Below, piece by piece: positions 49,994 through 58,586 of a stretch of 64,000 bases of DNA. Position numbers and translations under genes: made by a program. Every line of letters starts with the position of its first letter. Position 1 is the stretch's first letter. Source of the DNA: JAFDVL01 sp964631865 (GTDB taxonomy: Bacteria > Acidobacteriota > Blastocatellia > RBC074); assembly GCA_964631865.1 (NCBI GenBank), contig CAZWAK010000022.1, forward strand, positions 4,814 through 68,813, given 5' to 3'. The notes under the pieces are model-generated. The model saw only the letters and a list, made by a program, of their open reading frames with translations, searched no databases and was not told the origin of the DNA.

Positions 49994-50950
49994 ATGAACA
50001 ATGGAGCAATGGCTTTGTGGAAACCTGAAATTGCATCTGCATTTGATCCCAACGCTGAAGCAGTTATCGCAAAAGGTGATTGCTTAGATGCGTTGCGCGA
50101 TGTCCCAGATGATACGGCAAAACTCATCATCACATCGCCGCCTTATAACATCGGCAAAGCGTATGAGAAAGCAACGGAACTTGACGAATACTTGCAGGCG
50201 TTGAATCCAATCTTGGATGAGCTGGTGCGCGTGTTGTCGCCACAGGGTTCGCTATGTTGGCAAGTCGGTAATTACGTCGAAGACGGAGAAGTGTTTCCGC
50301 TTGATATTTTTTACCATCCGATTTTCAAATCGCGTGACTTGAAATTGCGCAACCGTATCATCTGGCATTTCGCACATGGCTTGCACGCGACAAAGCGATT
50401 TTCAGGTCGCTACGAAACGATGCTGTGGTTTACCAAAGGCGACGATTACACCTTCAATCTCGATGCAGTGCGCGTGCCGTCGAAATATCCCGGCAAGACC
50501 CATTTCAAAGGCGACAAGCGCGGGCTGCCGTCGGGGAACCCGCTCGGCAAAAACCCGTCCGATATTTGGGAAATCGTCGCGCGCGATTGGGAAACAGCGT
50601 TGTGGGATATTCCGAACGTCAAAGCCAATCATCCTGAAAAGACGATTCACCCGTGCCAATTCCCGATTGAATTGGTCGAACGCTGCGTGCTGGCATTGAC
50701 GAACGAAAACGATTGGGTGCTGGATCCATTTTCCGGCGTCGGCTCTGCGTTGCTTGCGGCGCTGCGGCATCAACGCCGTGCGATGGGATGTGAAAAAGAA
50801 GCGGAGTATGTGGAAATCGCGCAACAACGAATCATCGACCTGTACACAGGAAAATTGGGTTATCGGCAATTAGGAAAACCCGTTCATCAGCCAACAGGGC
50901 GCGAGAAAGTGAGCCAAATCCCGATGCAATGGCTAACACAGGAGGGGTAG
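49994..50950 (+). CDS. DNA methyltransferase (TSPPYN, beta-type) of the BglII-like restriction-modification unit
   Basis: A 318-residue DNA N4-cytosine or N6-adenine methyltransferase. Motif IV TSPPYN lies near residues 46-51, before the AdoMet site VLDPFSGVGSALLAAL (motif I, near residue 247), the circular order of the beta class. The DNA-recognition part is likely in residues 110-220. The next gene is a BglII-like nuclease, and M.BglII is an N4-cytosine enzyme, which makes N4-cytosine more likely. GC content drops in this region compared with the flagellar genes. The 3' end has GGAGGGG that serves the nuclease gene. Confidence 0.88.
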   Translation: MNNGAMALWKPEIASAFDPNAEAVIAKGDCLDALRDVPDDTAKLIITSPPYNIGKAYEKATELDEYLQALNPILDELVRVLSPQGSLCWQVGNYVEDGEVFPLDIFYHPIFKSRDLKLRNRIIWHFAHGLHATKRFSGRYETMLWFTKGDDYTFNLDAVRVPSKYPGKTHFKGDKRGLPSGNPLGKNPSDIWEIVARDWETALWDIPNVKANHPEKTIHPCQFPIELVERCVLALTNENDWVLDPFSGVGSALLAALRHQRRAMGCEKEAEYVEIAQQRIIDLYTGKLGYRQLGKPVHQPTGREKVSQIPMQWLTQEG

Positions 50951-50952
50951 TT

Positions 50953-51526
50953 TTGATTATTGCAGGAATCTATTCATTCAATGACGGGGAAAAAGAAGTC
51001 GCGCGGCGGTATCCCAAATTGCTGAGTGAAGTAAAGTCGGCAATCAAAGCAGTCAATGCTCCTGACCACAAAAATAAGGAAAGCAGCGAGAAGACAAAAA
51101 CCGGACAGATTCTTTACAGTCCTAAAGAACTTAACAAAGCTTTCAAACAAGAGTTTGAAAAAAACAGGGTGGAAATCTAAGCAGCAAATCAAGTGTGATT
51201 ATTTATCAGCACACTATGTGTCGGGGTATAAAGTAAGAAAGAAAATGAAGAATGGTCATCGGGAAATAGACTTCGTAAAAGAAAAACTAGGAGTTGAAAT
51301 CCAGTTCGGTAAATACTCGTTTGCGCCTTATGATATCTGCTTGAAGATGCCGATTTTCAAAAAAGAAGGGCTTATTGATTGCGGAATTGAAATTGTTCCC
51401 GTGAAAGCATTCGCCGATGAAATGTCGACCGGAGTTCCAAATTATGAACGACTCACTTGGGATTTAAAACATCGAGGCCCGTCAGACATTGACATCCCCG
51501 TAATGATTATTGGCATTGACGCCTAA
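50953..51526 (+). pseudogene. BglII-family type II restriction endonuclease, split by a frameshift
   Basis: Two open frames make one protein. The first (from TTG 50953, with GGAGGGG at 50941-50947; ATG 50929 is an alternative) reads IIAGIYSFNDGEKEVARRYP to KELNKAFKQEFEK. The second continues TGWKSKQQIKCDYLSAHYVS to DIDIPVMIIGIDA. Removing one A from the A7 run at 51158-51164 joins them as EFEKTGW, giving about 190 residues. The second part holds D-x8-E-x-Q (IDFVKEKLGVEIQF), the same spacing as the catalytic D84, E93, Q95 of BglII. The active site is thus intact. Either the gene is broken, the base is a sequencing error, or a +1 shift is used. AT-rich compared with the neighbours. Confidence 0.82.
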
Positions 51527-51540
51527 TCACAGATCAGAAA

Positions 51541-52869
51541 ATGACACCCAAACAATTACTCATTCCCGGCTGGGAACCGGCAAATCGTGGGAACGGCAAG
51601 GTCAATCGCCTTGATCCGCAAGATCGTGCCTTCCACGATTGGTATAGGTTTGTGTTGTCATTTCCACCGCATCTGGTGCGTGATTATTGCGAAGACTTTG
51701 GCTTGAACGGTCAGCACACGTTGCTTGATCCGTTTTGTGGAACGGGGACAACTCTGGTCGAAGCGCGTTTGCGAGGCATTTCTGCCTACGGCGTAGAAGC
51801 TAACCCCTTCGCGCATTTTGCCAGCGTCGTGAAAACCGATTGTCGCGTTTGTCCGAATGAATTGGTAGCGAGTGCAAAGCAAATTGCGAATGAAGCGTTG
51901 GCCTGTCTGGCTCAGCAGGGCATTGACGATCAAAAACCTTTTCCCGGCGAGATTGCGGCACAATCGCAACGAACACTTTCTGTAGAAGAATTCAAACTAT
52001 TGCTGGCGGATTCAATCAGTCCCGTGCCGCTGCACAAAACACTGGTTTTGTTAGAGTGCATTAGGAAACGGCAACGACTGCCCGCGTATAAGCATCAATT
52101 GCTGGCGTTGGCAAAGGCGCTCGTTTTCAAAATCAGCAACCTGCATTTTGGGCCAGAAATCGGTGTGGGCAAGGCGAAGATTGATAGCCCTGTGATTTCA
52201 ACATGGCTGAGTGAAGTAGAGAAAATGGCAGAAGACTTGCGACGGATGGTGGACTCGAATTCGGCGGTTTCTGAAATCTACTTGGGCGATGCGCGGCGAG
52301 TTAGTGAATACTTACAGCCCAATTCTATTGATGCAGTCATTACCTCTCCGCCCTATCCGAACGAGAAAGACTACACGCGCATCACGCGATTGGAGTCTGT
52401 TCTGTTGGGTTTTATCAGCAACAAGGCCGATCTGCGAAACTTGAAAAACGGCCTCGTGCGCTCCAACACGCGCAACGTATACAAAGATGACGATGACGAC
52501 CGCTGGGTCGCAGAATTTCCCGCGATTCAAACCGTGGCAGAAACGATCGAACAGCGTCGCATAGAGCTTGGCAAAACATCCGGTTTTGAGAAGCTTTATG
52601 GCCGAGTCGCGCGTTTGTACTTCGGCGGAATGGCGCGGCATTTGGCGGCGTTGCGAAGTGTTTTACGACCAGGCGCGCAACTCGCTTATGTTGTAGGCGA
52701 TCAGGCTTCATACCTACGCGTGATGATTCGCACCGGTCAACTGCTGGCAGAAATTGCGCAGTCGCTCGGTTATGAATTAGTACGCATTGATCTCTTCCGT
52801 ACGCGGCTTTCCACAACTACCAAAGAACAATTGCGCGAAGAGGTAGTGATTTTGCGCTGGCGAGGATGA
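51541..52869 (+). CDS. DNA methyltransferase of the second restriction-modification unit
   Basis: A 442-residue site-specific DNA methyltransferase. Motif I LLDPFCGTGTTLVEARLRG lies near residues 61-79; motif IV VITSPPYPNEKDYTRI near residue 269. Motif I before IV with TSPPY suggests an N4-cytosine or N6-adenine enzyme. The middle 190 residues between them would hold the target-recognition region. It stands directly before a gene for a PD-(D/E)xK-like nuclease, so the two form an R-M pair next to the first unit. Confidence 0.88.
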   Translation: MTPKQLLIPGWEPANRGNGKVNRLDPQDRAFHDWYRFVLSFPPHLVRDYCEDFGLNGQHTLLDPFCGTGTTLVEARLRGISAYGVEANPFAHFASVVKTDCRVCPNELVASAKQIANEALACLAQQGIDDQKPFPGEIAAQSQRTLSVEEFKLLLADSISPVPLHKTLVLLECIRKRQRLPAYKHQLLALAKALVFKISNLHFGPEIGVGKAKIDSPVISTWLSEVEKMAEDLRRMVDSNSAVSEIYLGDARRVSEYLQPNSIDAVITSPPYPNEKDYTRITRLESVLLGFISNKADLRNLKNGLVRSNTRNVYKDDDDDRWVAEFPAIQTVAETIEQRRIELGKTSGFEKLYGRVARLYFGGMARHLAALRSVLRPGAQLAYVVGDQASYLRVMIRTGQLLAEIAQSLGYELVRIDLFRTRLSTTTKEQLREEVVILRWRG

Positions 52870-52875
52870 TTGGTT

Positions 52876-53682
52876 ATGGCAGCTTCTAAAAATCGCTACG
52901 TCACGCTGATCGAAAGCATCTTCCTGAAATACTATCAGGCAGGAGCGACTGAAGTTGCGTTCAGGCGCGAGGACATTGTTGAGGTTGCCACGCTGCTGAA
53001 TGTCACACTGCCGAAAAATCTGGGAGATGTTATCTACTCGTTTCGTTACCGTACCGCCTTGCCAGATGCGATTATTGAAAAAGCGCCCGCAGGTTATGCG
53101 TGGATCATTCGCGCCAGCGGGCGAGCACAGTACAAGTTTGTACTGACAAAAGAAGCAAATTTCCTGCCGAACTTAAATCTAGCCAAAACGAAAATCCCCG
53201 ATGCTACGCCCGGCATCGTCAGTCGCTATTCCTTTGATGATGAGCAAGCGTTATTAGCGAAAATTCGCTACAATCGCTTGCTGGATATTTTCACGGGCGT
53301 GACTTGTTATTCATTACAGAATCATCTGCGCACGACCTTGACGAACATCGGGCAGGTAGAGACAGATGAGGTTTATATCGGGATTGATCGCCAAGGTGTT
53401 CATTACGTTTTTCCTGTGCAAGCCAAAGGCGGAACGGACAAGATTGGCGCAGTGCAGATTGAGCAGGATTTCGCCGTTTGCGCGGAGAAGTATCCGAACA
53501 CAGTTGGACGTCCCATCGCCGCACAGTTTCTGGACAACGCAACTATTGTTCTCTTTGAATTCGTGCTCACCGATGAAGGTGTGCGGATTGCAGAAGAACG
53601 GCATTATCAGTTGGTTTCGCCCGACGAATTATCCAACGAAGAAATTGCAGAATATCGGCGGCGCAGTTCGCCACCACTTTGA
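52876..53682 (+). CDS. Probable type II restriction endonuclease with (D/E)-QAK motif
   Basis: A 268-residue protein. Near residues 160-185 the sequence VETDEVYIGID followed by YVFPVQAKGGTDKIGAVQIE fits a PD-(D/E)xK-type nuclease core, with E/D in the first strand and Q-A-K in place of E-x-K. Later AAQFLDNATIVLFEF gives another strand. It follows the second methyltransferase by 6 bases. A strand-wise reading makes a nuclease likely; the specificity is unknown. ATG 52876 is chosen; a TTG at 52870 is possible. Confidence 0.65.
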   Translation: MAASKNRYVTLIESIFLKYYQAGATEVAFRREDIVEVATLLNVTLPKNLGDVIYSFRYRTALPDAIIEKAPAGYAWIIRASGRAQYKFVLTKEANFLPNLNLAKTKIPDATPGIVSRYSFDDEQALLAKIRYNRLLDIFTGVTCYSLQNHLRTTLTNIGQVETDEVYIGIDRQGVHYVFPVQAKGGTDKIGAVQIEQDFAVCAEKYPNTVGRPIAAQFLDNATIVLFEFVLTDEGVRIAEERHYQLVSPDELSNEEIAEYRRRSSPPL

Positions 53683-53694
53683 GGAGTCACCACC

Positions 53695-55269
53695 TTGCTG
53701 ACACAAGACAACGATCAGATTCAACAACGGCATCGTCATTTGGACGAAATCCTTCAACTCGGGCATGCGGCGTATCCGCATCGCTTTGACCGCACGCATA
53801 CGATCTCTTCGATTGTGATGCAGTATCAGAGCTATCACGGCAAACGCGAGGACGAAGCGGAAGCAGCGCGCGTCAACGAAGAGCTCAGGGGCGCGGGCAA
53901 CGGCAAAATCCGGCTCGCGGGGCGCATTATGCAGATGCGGCTGATGGGCAAGGCGGCGTTTGCGCATTTGTCCGACGGCGGCGCGCGGTTGCAGATTTAT
54001 GTGCGCAAAAACGATGTGGGCGAGGCGGCGTGGGAGTTGTACAACAAGCTCGACCTCGGCGACTGGATTGGCGTCGAAGGGTTCTTGTTCGTCACCAAGA
54101 CAGGCGAAGTTTCGCTGCATATTCACGAATTGCAATTCCTCGCCAAAGGCTTGTTGCCGATGCCGGACAAATATCACGGCGTCGCGGACAAGGAGTTGCG
54201 CTACCGGCAACGCTATGTGGATTTGATTGCGAGCGGCGCGGTGCAGGAACGGGCAGAAGGCGAACTGACTGCGCGCGAAGTGTTTGTGAAGCGGGCGCAG
54301 ATTGTGCGTGCGATCCGCGACTTTTTCGACGAACGCGGCTACATCGAAGTCGAGACGCCGATGCTGACGCCACTCGCGACGGGCGCGGCAGCGCGGCCTT
54401 TTGTCACGCATCACAACGCGCTCGACATTCCGCTCTACGCGCGCATTGCGCCCGAACTCTATTTGAAGCGGCTGATTGTCGGCGGCTTTGAGCGCGTGTA
54501 CGAACTCAATCGCAATTTCCGCAACGAAGGCTTGTCCATTCGCCACAATCCCGAATTCACGATGCTGGAGTTCTATCAGGCATACGCGGACTTCAACGAT
54601 TTGATGGACTTGACCGAAGAGTTGATAACCGGTTTAGTGGACGAAGTGTGCGGCACGCGCCAGATTCCGTATCAGGAGCACACACTGGATTTCAGCAACT
54701 GGCAACGCCTGACGATGCGCGAAGCCGTGCTGAAATATTGGCCGGATCACTTGCAGGACAAGCAACCATCGCTCGACGATTTGATGGATCGCGCGGGATT
54801 AGAGGCAGCAGCAGCGGCGTTGGAGTTGGGTTTTGATCCCAAACTGAATAACGGCTATTTGCTCGGCGAAATCTTTGAGCAGGTTGCGGAACCGCATCTG
54901 ATCAACCCGACCTTCATCACCGAATTCCCGACCGAGTTGTCGCCGCTCTCGAAACAAAACGCCAATGATCCGCGCTTCGTAGATCGCTTTGAACTCTTCA
55001 TTGCGCAGATGGAAATTGCGAATGCGTTTTCGGAATTGAACGATCCGGCAGAACAGCAGCGGCGCTTTGAAGAGCAGATGAAACAACGCGAAGGCGGCGA
55101 CGACGAAGCGATGGTGATGGACGAAGATTACATTCGCGCGTTGTCCTACGGCATGCCCCCCACCGCAGGCGAAGGCATCGGCATTGATCGGTTGGTGATG
55201 TTGCTGACGAATCAACGTTCGATTCGGGATGTCATTCTGTTCCCGCACATGCGACCAGAGGCGAAGTAA
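53695..55269 (+). CDS. lysS: Lysyl-tRNA synthetase (class II)
   Basis: A 524-residue enzyme. The OB-fold domain (residues 60-150: IRLAGRIMQMRLMGKAAFAH, RLQIYVRKNDVG) precedes the class II core: GVADKELRYRQRYVDLI, motif 1 region IRDFFDERGYIEVETPML, motif 2 FERVYELNRNFRNEGLSIRH, NPEFTMLEFYQAYADFNDLM, and motif 3 GEGIGIDRLVMLLTNQRSIR. It charges tRNA-Lys. The start is TTG 53695, with GAGGAG 8 bases before it; no ATG fits the N-terminus. An essential gene placed next to two R-M units. Confidence 0.95.
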   Translation: MLTQDNDQIQQRHRHLDEILQLGHAAYPHRFDRTHTISSIVMQYQSYHGKREDEAEAARVNEELRGAGNGKIRLAGRIMQMRLMGKAAFAHLSDGGARLQIYVRKNDVGEAAWELYNKLDLGDWIGVEGFLFVTKTGEVSLHIHELQFLAKGLLPMPDKYHGVADKELRYRQRYVDLIASGAVQERAEGELTAREVFVKRAQIVRAIRDFFDERGYIEVETPMLTPLATGAAARPFVTHHNALDIPLYARIAPELYLKRLIVGGFERVYELNRNFRNEGLSIRHNPEFTMLEFYQAYADFNDLMDLTEELITGLVDEVCGTRQIPYQEHTLDFSNWQRLTMREAVLKYWPDHLQDKQPSLDDLMDRAGLEAAAAALELGFDPKLNNGYLLGEIFEQVAEPHLINPTFITEFPTELSPLSKQNANDPRFVDRFELFIAQMEIANAFSELNDPAEQQRRFEEQMKQREGGDDEAMVMDEDYIRALSYGMPPTAGEGIGIDRLVMLLTNQRSIRDVILFPHMRPEAK

Positions 55270-55279
55270 ATCTTATGGC

Positions 55280-55733
55280 GTTACCACAAACAAGAAATCA
55301 ATCAACGCCCCGCCACGGCGCGCTTCGTCTTTGAGCCATTTGAGGAAATACTTTTGCCGACATCAGCATTTCAAACATCACGCGAATCTTGCACGCCGCA
55401 TTTCGTGACTTCCAGATGCCGGTCATTTTCGACAAGTGACCACGCCACTTCCGGCTTCTTTTCGCCCAGCATCTTGCCGTAGTTGTCATACACTGGCACG
55501 CCCGGCATCAGCGTTTTGATGTAGTCGCGCAATTCCTGATTGTCGTCCGAACCCCCCACGACTTCGATCAAGTCCTGCTGCTGATGCATCGTATTCAGCT
55601 TCGTCACAGAGCTTCAGCAATGCGAATGGACTAAGCCGACGATGGCGATTTTGGTGCGTTGGGCTTGGGCGTGGGTGATGGAAGTGAGGGTGATGAGTAA
55701 AAGGGCGATGATAAAGAGGTTGAGTTGTCGCAT
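55280..55733 (-). pseudogene. Decayed secreted Gfo/Idh/MocA-type oxidoreductase
   Basis: Remains of one gene in pieces. The start is intact: signal peptide from ATG 55733 and the first Rossmann strand RTKIAIVGLVHSHC, then TGA (55614-55616) where a Trp (TGG) would fit. The frame goes on with KLNTMHQQQDLIEVVGGSDD, YDNYGKMLGEKKPEVAWSLV, ENDRHLEV, then shifts by one base to NAACKIRVMFE. Most of the protein is then missing, and another frame gives YFLKWLKDEARRGGALIDF, a typical later segment, close to the lysS end. The gene starts 2 bases after the DUF885 gene, so it was once its operon partner. Confidence 0.8.
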
Positions 55734-55735
55734 AG

Positions 55736-57703
55736 TTATTGTGCTTTCCGAAATTGCTGCAAGAGTTCCGCGCGAAAATAGCCGGAGGGGATGGTTCCTT
55801 GTTTCATAAACAGCAGATGAAACGTCTTGGGCGAAAATTGATCGCCTGCCAGTTTTGCCGCCTCTTTGCGCAGCGCGAAGATTTCGTCTCGCCCCAAACG
55901 ATAGGTGATGGCTTGCGTCGGCCATTTTGTATAACGAAAAACCGCGCGCTCAGCAGCTTCACAACTGGCGCGCTTGGCCTCACTTTTTAAGGCGGTACTA
56001 TTTTTGCAAGAGCCGGGAAGAAAATCAGTGACTTGGGAAAACAAGTCAATCGCGTCGTCATAGCTGAGGCGATTTGTATGTAATCCCGTATCAACACGGA
56101 CACGCAAGTCACGGTAAAGTTTCCATTGCAATATGACCAGCCGCTCTTCAGGCGTATAAAAACCTTGTGGTGCGTTTGGTTGTGGCTCTTCCAACAAGGC
56201 TTCGGCATAGAGTCCCCACCCTTCCGTAGCCATTGAGTCCGCCCACATCGCCGAAGAGTCTTCGACGGCACCGGGCAAAAGCCAACGAACGGCGGAGATT
56301 TGATCGCGGAATCGCGTCATCATTTTGAAGTGCCAGTCATGACCGGGAAAGCCTTCATGCGCCGCCGTCTCGACAATAATCGCCCGATGGTTTGCGCGCA
56401 AGGCTGCGGGGTCGTTTCCCGTCGGCGACACGTAGTAACGACCAACACCGCTGTTTTTTAAAGGCGGCGCGGGAAAGTAGGACGCACTGTCAATGCTGGC
56501 CAGTAACGCGGGTGGCGTTTCAAACACATCCAGTTGGTAATCAGCAGGCACATCAAAAATGCCGGTTTTACGCCCGTATTCAACCAATCGTTGGCACGCT
56601 TCCCGATGCCAGGCCAAAACCTCTGCATCCGACTTCGGGCTATCTTTCTCCAGTTCGTCAAAGACGGCGCGCACGGCAGTCTCGCCATTCGCAGGAAGCG
56701 ACCAGCCGTTTTTGCGTCCAATCGCACGGGCCAACGTAACCATTTCCCCGCGCGTGGCCTGCACAATCGGCCAGGATTCCGTATAAATCGTTGCCACCGA
56801 TTTATTGATGCGGAAATTATTTTTCAGCGCCCAGTTATATTCAGCCTCGCCCAGTTGATAGCGATTGCCGCGAAATTGCGGTTTCAAGCCCGCTTCCGTT
56901 TTCAGTGTCGCATCCTGGAAAAATGTCGTGGCGATGAAATTGCGAAACTCCCAGTACGCTGTTGCAGCACGTTTGGCTGCGGTGCGAAGTTGGCTAAGTA
57001 ACTCGTCGCGCTTAGCGCCTGCAATTTTTTCTTCCGCCAAGCCAGGCAATGTTTGCTCAAAGTATTTCGCTGTTGCTTCCGCGCCATCAAGCCCGTGACG
57101 GTAAAGCATCCGCCAATCGGGTGTGTTATTGGCTTTGACTCCGGCCAACAGTTGCGCACGCCCCACCGCCAGAAAATCAGGGATGGTGTCAACGCGCTTT
57201 GCTACCAAAGCCCAATCATCGTCAGTCCCGTATGTTTTGGCACCTGTCTGCGCCATCCCTTGCAATTGCCAGTCAATGGTGCGGAAGGGTTCGTCAAGAT
57301 AAGTATCAAGTGCGCGCTTCTGATACCGACGCACGCGATGCTGATGCAAAAGGAATTGTATTTGTGCAAGTGCGACTTCGCGGTCAACTCGCAAATCGGG
57401 CGACAAGGTTTGGGGCGAAATTTTGGTGAATGAAGCATGTTGTGCAACCAGCCAGCGATCTTCCTCCGCCAATGCTGCGGCAGAATGATTGCGCCACAGG
57501 CCATCCACACTCCGCAACGATGAATCAAAACCTCCGCCGCCCAAATATGTGTTGAGCATTGGATTGCGGCGCAGAAATTCAATCACATACTTGTCACGCA
57601 GCACGATGAATGTCTTATCGCTTACTGATAATTGAGTGGTTTGCGATAAGGCAAGCGCGGGCAGAATTGTTAGGAGTACGGCTAAGAATAATTTCCTGTT
57701 CAT
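55736..57703 (-). CDS. Secreted DUF885-family protein (probable metallo-hydrolase)
   Basis: A 655-residue protein with signal peptide (ending ALALSQ). DUF885 features: DDDWALVAKRVDTIPDFLAV, GRAQLLAGVKANN, and the conserved IIVETAAHEGFPGHDWHFKM with HEGFPGH, a likely metal site, followed by EGWGLYAEALLEE and LVILQWKLYRDLRVRVDTGL. Family length is usually near 550-600. Members are thought to be zinc peptidase-like, without a proven substrate. It lies before the decayed oxidoreductase. Confidence 0.88.
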   Translation of the reverse strand: MNRKLFLAVLLTILPALALSQTTQLSVSDKTFIVLRDKYVIEFLRRNPMLNTYLGGGGFDSSLRSVDGLWRNHSAAALAEEDRWLVAQHASFTKISPQTLSPDLRVDREVALAQIQFLLHQHRVRRYQKRALDTYLDEPFRTIDWQLQGMAQTGAKTYGTDDDWALVAKRVDTIPDFLAVGRAQLLAGVKANNTPDWRMLYRHGLDGAEATAKYFEQTLPGLAEEKIAGAKRDELLSQLRTAAKRAATAYWEFRNFIATTFFQDATLKTEAGLKPQFRGNRYQLGEAEYNWALKNNFRINKSVATIYTESWPIVQATRGEMVTLARAIGRKNGWSLPANGETAVRAVFDELEKDSPKSDAEVLAWHREACQRLVEYGRKTGIFDVPADYQLDVFETPPALLASIDSASYFPAPPLKNSGVGRYYVSPTGNDPAALRANHRAIIVETAAHEGFPGHDWHFKMMTRFRDQISAVRWLLPGAVEDSSAMWADSMATEGWGLYAEALLEEPQPNAPQGFYTPEERLVILQWKLYRDLRVRVDTGLHTNRLSYDDAIDLFSQVTDFLPGSCKNSTALKSEAKRASCEAAERAVFRYTKWPTQAITYRLGRDEIFALRKEAAKLAGDQFSPKTFHLLFMKQGTIPSGYFRAELLQQFRKAQ

Positions 57704-57751
57704 CGGTTTTCCCCCTCAATACAGGTTTACACCAGTTTTGTCGCTCGCTCA

Positions 57752-58237
57752 CTAATTACCTTCTTCTACTGCTGCCAAAAAGTTTTCCGGCGTAACAATC
57801 CGCAAAAAGCGAAACCGTTTCTGAAATTCGCGTCCTTCTTCGTTTTCCCACTTCATCAAATCCAGCAAGTCGTTATCGCGGCTGACGAGGTAATTCGCCT
57901 TCATCTCAACGGCCAGATTGATGTACGGCTCATCTTTGGGATCGCGTGGGTAAGTAAAGCGTTTGGGCACTTGCCGGATGAGAGTGGCATGCTGATCCAA
58001 TCGCTCAAATAAGGCCTCGACCGCAACATCGGTGAGGTTGCGCAACCCGGCACGAACTTCAGGCCGATTGAGGACGTGACGTGCTTCTGCCAGAATTACT
58101 TTGCTCACATAAAGCGTGATCTTTCCTTCGTCGAGCAGGTCAAAGATGCGAGCGGCAGGGCTTTTCTGATTGGCTGCGGCCTGCACAAAAACCATGCAGT
58201 CAACAACAACTCCGGGTGGTTCGGTGGATTGGCTCAT
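57752..58237 (-). CDS. PIN-domain toxin
   Basis: A 161-residue PIN-domain protein, COG1569-like. Acidic residues expected at the RNase site are D13 (GVVVDCMVFVQ), E51 (VILAEARHVL), the DPKDEPY segment and the Asp of LVSRDNDLLDLM. Such toxins cut tRNA or other RNA. The start overlaps the antitoxin-like gene stop by four bases (ATGA), the usual toxin-antitoxin layout. Confidence 0.8.
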   Translation of the reverse strand: MSQSTEPPGVVVDCMVFVQAAANQKSPAARIFDLLDEGKITLYVSKVILAEARHVLNRPEVRAGLRNLTDVAVEALFERLDQHATLIRQVPKRFTYPRDPKDEPYINLAVEMKANYLVSRDNDLLDLMKWENEEGREFQKRFRFLRIVTPENFLAAVEEGN

Positions 58238-58521
58238 TCGTCTGCATCAGGTGGAGAGTTGCGGTAAAAGTCTTCGCGCGCTTTTTCAACTAGCGCATCC
58301 AATTCCTCATCGGTCATTCCGCTTTCGGAGAAGCCTTCGCGCACGGGCGCAAGGATTTCTCGAAAGGGGTTTTGCGCGAGAATCTTGGCTTCTAACACGA
58401 CGCGGGCATACTCCGCTGCGCTTTTGTTGCCGTGGCTGCGTGCCAATTCTTCTAGCGCGTGTGTTGTCCCGTTCGGCAGGCCGGTGATTTCCAAGCTTTC
58501 GGTTTCAACTTCTAGGCTCAT
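58234..58521 (-). CDS. Antitoxin-like partner of the PIN protein
   Basis: A 95-residue, acidic protein. Residues 5-50 look like a ribbon-helix-helix-type segment (LEITGLPNGTTHALEELARS, GNKSAAEYARVVLEAKIL), followed by an acidic helical tail (GMTDEELDALVEKARED) that could block the toxin. Assigned by position and architecture. GAGGTAATT precedes ATG 58521. Confidence 0.7.
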   Translation of the reverse strand: MSLEVETESLEITGLPNGTTHALEELARSHGNKSAAEYARVVLEAKILAQNPFREILAPVREGFSESGMTDEELDALVEKAREDFYRNSPPDADE

Positions 58522-58586
58522 AATTACCTCTCTTCGAGGTTAAAGTGTAGTCTTGGTTTGCGCATCTATGCAAATTGCTTTTGCCT

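Noticed and set aside
51157..51165. A AAA AAC as a programmed -1 slippery site in the BglII-like gene
   Set aside because: It is a good -1 slip sequence in the right phase, but a -1 shift leads to a stop without joining the second half; a +1 change is needed.
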